A program made the position numbers and the translations under genes. DNA of 64,000 nt from Gemmatimonadaceae bacterium (lineage in GTDB: Bacteria; Gemmatimonadota; Gemmatimonadetes; Gemmatimonadales; Gemmatimonadaceae), in assembly GCA_035606695.1 (NCBI GenBank), contig DATNEW010000023.1, positions 118,275 to 182,274 on the forward strand. The letters run 5' to 3'. Position 1 is the first letter of the stretch; each line of letters begins with the position of its first letter. A model generated the notes under the pieces. That model was given only the letters and a program-made list of their open reading frames with translations, was not told the origin of the DNA and did no database searches. Shown one piece after another: positions 63,585 to 64,000 of this stretch.

Positions 63585-63871
63585 TCACCGCGATCCGCCG
63601 CAATCAGCGACTTGGCGAGTCCCGCGCGCGATTTGAGCGGCGAGCGCCGATACGCCGATGCAGCCCGCTCGGCAAGCCGCAATGCGCCCTGGGTCGCGAG
63701 GCGCGCGAGTGCACGTTGTTCCGGCGACACTGCGAGCTCGCTGGCGTCGGGGCTGCGTAGTTCCGCCACGACGCGGCCACGGTCCGTGACGAGGTAGACG
63801 TCGCCGGCGGCGACGTCGCGAAGCACGCGGCTCAGCTGTGCCTTGAGTTCTCGGATGCCAACGGTTTTCAT
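63581..63871 (-). CDS. Phd/YefM-family antitoxin
   Basis: A 96-aa antitoxin. MKTVGIRELKAQLSRVLRDVAAGDVYLVTDRGRVVAEL is the Phd/YefM fold that binds DNA at its N-terminus. The C-terminal part, basic and Ser/Ala-rich (AERAASAYRRSPLKSRAGLAKSL), would wrap the toxin. It overlaps the PIN gene by ATGA, and a perfect palindrome lies in its promoter. The pair would autoregulate. Confidence 0.9.
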   Translation of the reverse strand: MKTVGIRELKAQLSRVLRDVAAGDVYLVTDRGRVVAELRSPDASELAVSPEQRALARLATQGALRLAERAASAYRRSPLKSRAGLAKSLIAADRGE

Positions 63872-63877
63872 ACTCCC

Positions 63878-63901
63878 AATGTAGTCTCTGGTGACTACAT
63901 T
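63878..63901. promoter_or_regulatory. Predicted operator of the toxin-antitoxin operon
   Basis: AATGTAGTC-TCTGGT-GACTACATT is a perfect 9-bp inverted repeat with a 6-bp spacer, 6 bp before the antitoxin ATG. It is the likely Phd/YefM autoregulatory site. Confidence 0.8.
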
Positions 63902-63985
63902 GTCGATTCCGGGCCGAACGGCCCAACGACATGCGCATCGTCGCCGACTCGAGCTGGCAGGCGTGCCTCGTCGGTGACACGACGC

Positions 63986-64000
63986 GGGGGGGGGGGGGGG
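63986..64000. other. Terminal poly-G run, likely contig end
   Basis: Fifteen G in a row end the window. A short possible plus-strand start (ATG at 63931, MRIVADSSWQACLVGDTT) runs into it and cannot be judged. Confidence 0.7.

Noticed and set aside
63931..64000. Gene start MRIVADSSWQACLVGDTT at the window end
   Set aside because: Only about 18 codons before the poly-G run; cannot be supported.

Overview
The window is high-GC, densely packed bacterial DNA, best explained as a member of the Gemmatimonadota (or a close soil relative). Evidence for this: a SusC/SusD-type outer-membrane pair, PadR plus large duplicated-permease (ADOP-type) genes, a Ser/Thr kinase fused to a TPR-rich sensor, many secreted peptidases, BIG2-type Ig-domain lipoproteins, and intergenic palindromic repeats beginning TCATCCCGAGCG. 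No rRNA, tRNA, CRISPR or phage genes were seen. The last 15 bases are a run of G, which looks like a contig end.

Layout. 1-6.4 kb (minus strand) is a one-carbon/formate operon: a selenocysteine-containing formate dehydrogenase catalytic subunit (in-frame TGA with a SECIS-like hairpin), a NuoE-NuoF fusion diaphorase, a separate ferredoxin subunit that also carries the [4Fe-4S] module normally at the N-terminus of the catalytic subunit, FdhD, and the start of formate-tetrahydrofolate ligase. 6.5-7.3 kb is an unrecognised secreted protein of lower GC. 7.3-14 kb holds a membrane Ser/Thr kinase, then PadR and an ADOP-type permease. 14-18 kb holds envelope proteins (CotH-like, DUF4956, a Spy-like protein, a cupredoxin lipoprotein) and a small charged protein. 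18.6-25.2 kb is a SusC-SusD-centred operon closed by a strong terminator. 25.3-30.7 kb holds a lipoprotein, a TonB-plug protein without a barrel, and an S9 peptidase flanked by tandem repeats. 31-37.4 kb holds a PAS protein, an RND pump, a DHA2 drug exporter and a MarR regulator. 37.5-45.6 kb holds small basic proteins, a GNAT enzyme, an outer-membrane protein, an M30-like metallopeptidase, a nitronate monooxygenase, a CocE/NonD hydrolase and a PEBP protein. 45.9-53.5 kb holds a second ADOP permease, GH20 hexosaminidase with a 47-aa membrane protein, a secreted unknown and an S46 dipeptidyl-peptidase. 53.7-64 kb holds a cupin, a LuxR/TPR regulator, a malonyl-CoA-synthetase-like ligase with an MFS transporter, a sortilin/BNR-repeat protein with an AhpD-like protein, a shortened Uma2 protein, and a Phd/PIN toxin-antitoxin pair.

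How the parts work together. The first operon would oxidise formate with NAD+ (or reduce CO2) and feed formate to tetrahydrofolate. Much of the rest is a scavenging envelope: SusC/D import, S9, S46, M30 and CocE-type peptidases and GH20 would degrade peptides and amino sugars outside or at the cell surface. Two drug-efflux permeases sit beside a MarR regulator with a visible operator.

The most unusual content is the repeats. Family A (TCATCCCGAGCG... palindromes) occurs about a dozen times, once in frame inside the NuoE-NuoF fusion. Family B consists of 95-140-nt inverted repeats: nested perfect stems, and arms built of a 10-bp periodic AGATCTGAC unit. One half-copy of family B encodes the start of the GH20 signal sequence. 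A third structure is a pair of inverted arrays of 7-bp units between two convergent genes.
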